From the NCBI RefSeq assembly GCF_010093085.1, contig NZ_MSRC01000007.1, forward strand, positions 372,001 through 436,000: a stretch of 64,000 nucleotides of DNA. The letters run 5' to 3'. The notes below the pieces were generated by a model. That model did not search any database. It worked only from the letters and a program-made list of their open reading frames with translations, and had not been told where the DNA came from. This DNA comes from Bacillus sp. SKDU12 (GTDB lineage Bacteria; Bacillota; Bacilli; Bacillales; Bacillaceae). Made by a program: the position numbers and the translations under genes. This document shows, piece after piece, positions 63,435 to 64,000 of the stretch. The stretch's first letter is position 1, and the number at the start of each line of letters is the position of its first letter.

Positions 63435-64000
63435 TTTGCGAATCAAAGAACATTTAAAACAGCTGAAGCCTTATCAGCCAGGTAAGCCAATTGAAGCAGT
63501 AAAATCAGAATATGGCTTGGATAAAGTTGTGAAGCTTGCTTCAAACGAGAATCCGTATGGCTGTTCGGAAGTTGTAAAAGAGGCGCTTCATCATGAAATT
63601 CAACAGCTTGCGCTTTATCCGGACGGATATAGCGCCGCTTTACGGACAAGGCTCAGTGAGCATCTCAATGTCAGCGAAACATCACTTATTTTCGGAAATG
63701 GTTCAGATGAAATCATTCAGATCATCTGTCGGGCATTTTTACATGATAAAACCAACACGATAACTGCTGCCCCGACTTTTCCGCAATATAAACATAATGC
63801 GGTCATAGAAGGCGCTGAAGTTCGCGAAATCGCACTTCGTCCTGACGCCTCACATGATTTAGACGCCATGCTGGAAGCGATTGACGAACAGACACAAGTC
63901 GTTTGGATATGCAGCCCGAATAACCCGACTGGCACTTATACAACGGAAGGGGAATTGCTCGCATTTCTGGAACGTGTCCCTTCTCGTGTTCTCGTTGTTC
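63435..64000 (+). CDS. hisC: Histidinol-phosphate aminotransferase (C-terminus beyond window)
   Basis: PLP aminotransferase used for histidine and also for Tyr/Phe synthesis in B. subtilis. TTG 63435 after GAGGTGAC gives [20 protein letters not shown]. Visible: [41 protein letters not shown]. About 188 of the usual ~360 residues are in the window; the PLP lysine is past the edge. 10 bp after trpA, so part of the supraoperon. Confidence 0.95.

Overview
The window is a stretch of a Bacillus subtilis-group chromosome. Gene order, protein sequences, AGGAGG-type ribosome binding sites with many TTG/GTG starts, FMN riboswitches, the TRAP-regulated trp leader and the sporulation genes all fit. Many proteins differ from what I remember of strain 168 at scattered residues, so this is more likely a relative (another subspecies or a sister species such as the spizizenii, vallismortis or mojavensis lineages) than 168 itself. 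All names rest on recognition of sequence; no search was run.

Layout: 1-3.2 kb holds ypuA (cut by the window edge), ppiB, a GerPF-like gene, the signal peptidase gene sipS and ypuD. 3.3-7.5 kb is the riboflavin operon ribDEAHT behind an FMN riboswitch. 7.5-10.3 kb has ypuF, the condensin genes scpA-scpB and ypuI. 10.4-13.5 kb has the spore-cortex operon dacB-spmA-spmB and rluB. 13.6-19.5 kb is the cytochrome c biogenesis and respiration cluster resABCDE, then sigX-rsiX. 21.6-25.4 kb has aroD, serA, the riboflavin transporter ribU with a second FMN riboswitch, and fer. 25.6-31.6 kb runs ypbB-recS-ypbD-ypbE-ypbF-ypbG-ypbH. 31.7-38.1 kb has gudB, ypdA, prsW, sleB-ypeB, a degraded ypfA (motI) and ypfB. 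38.2-46.3 kb has cmk, ypfD, fni, ypzI, yphA-yphB-ypzH, der, gpsA and yphE. 46.3-48.7 kb has yphF and spoIVA. 48.7-53.6 kb has hbs, mtrA (folE)-mtrB, the menaquinone genes hepS-menH-hepT and ndk. 53.8-64 kb has cheR and the aromatic supraoperon aroF-aroB-aroH-trpEDCFBA-hisC (hisC cut by the window edge).

Several parts act together. MtrB (TRAP) is encoded about 7 kb upstream of the trp leader it binds. Riboflavin synthesis and uptake share FMN riboswitch control. ResDE controls resABC. PrsW, SigX and sigma-M-type promoters tie the region to envelope stress. DacB/SpmAB, SleB/YpeB and SpoIVA serve spore cortex, germination and coat.

No phage, insertion sequence, CRISPR array, rRNA or tRNA was seen, and I found no undescribed multi-gene system. 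The clearest departures from the expected picture are: ypfA (c-di-GMP receptor MotI) reduced to an out-of-frame remnant; gudB in its intact form without the 9-bp duplication of lab strains; a TRAP site with ten good triplets plus one degenerate one; several ECF-sigma promoters; and a 344-bp non-coding gap after gpsA that ends in a very strong hairpin.
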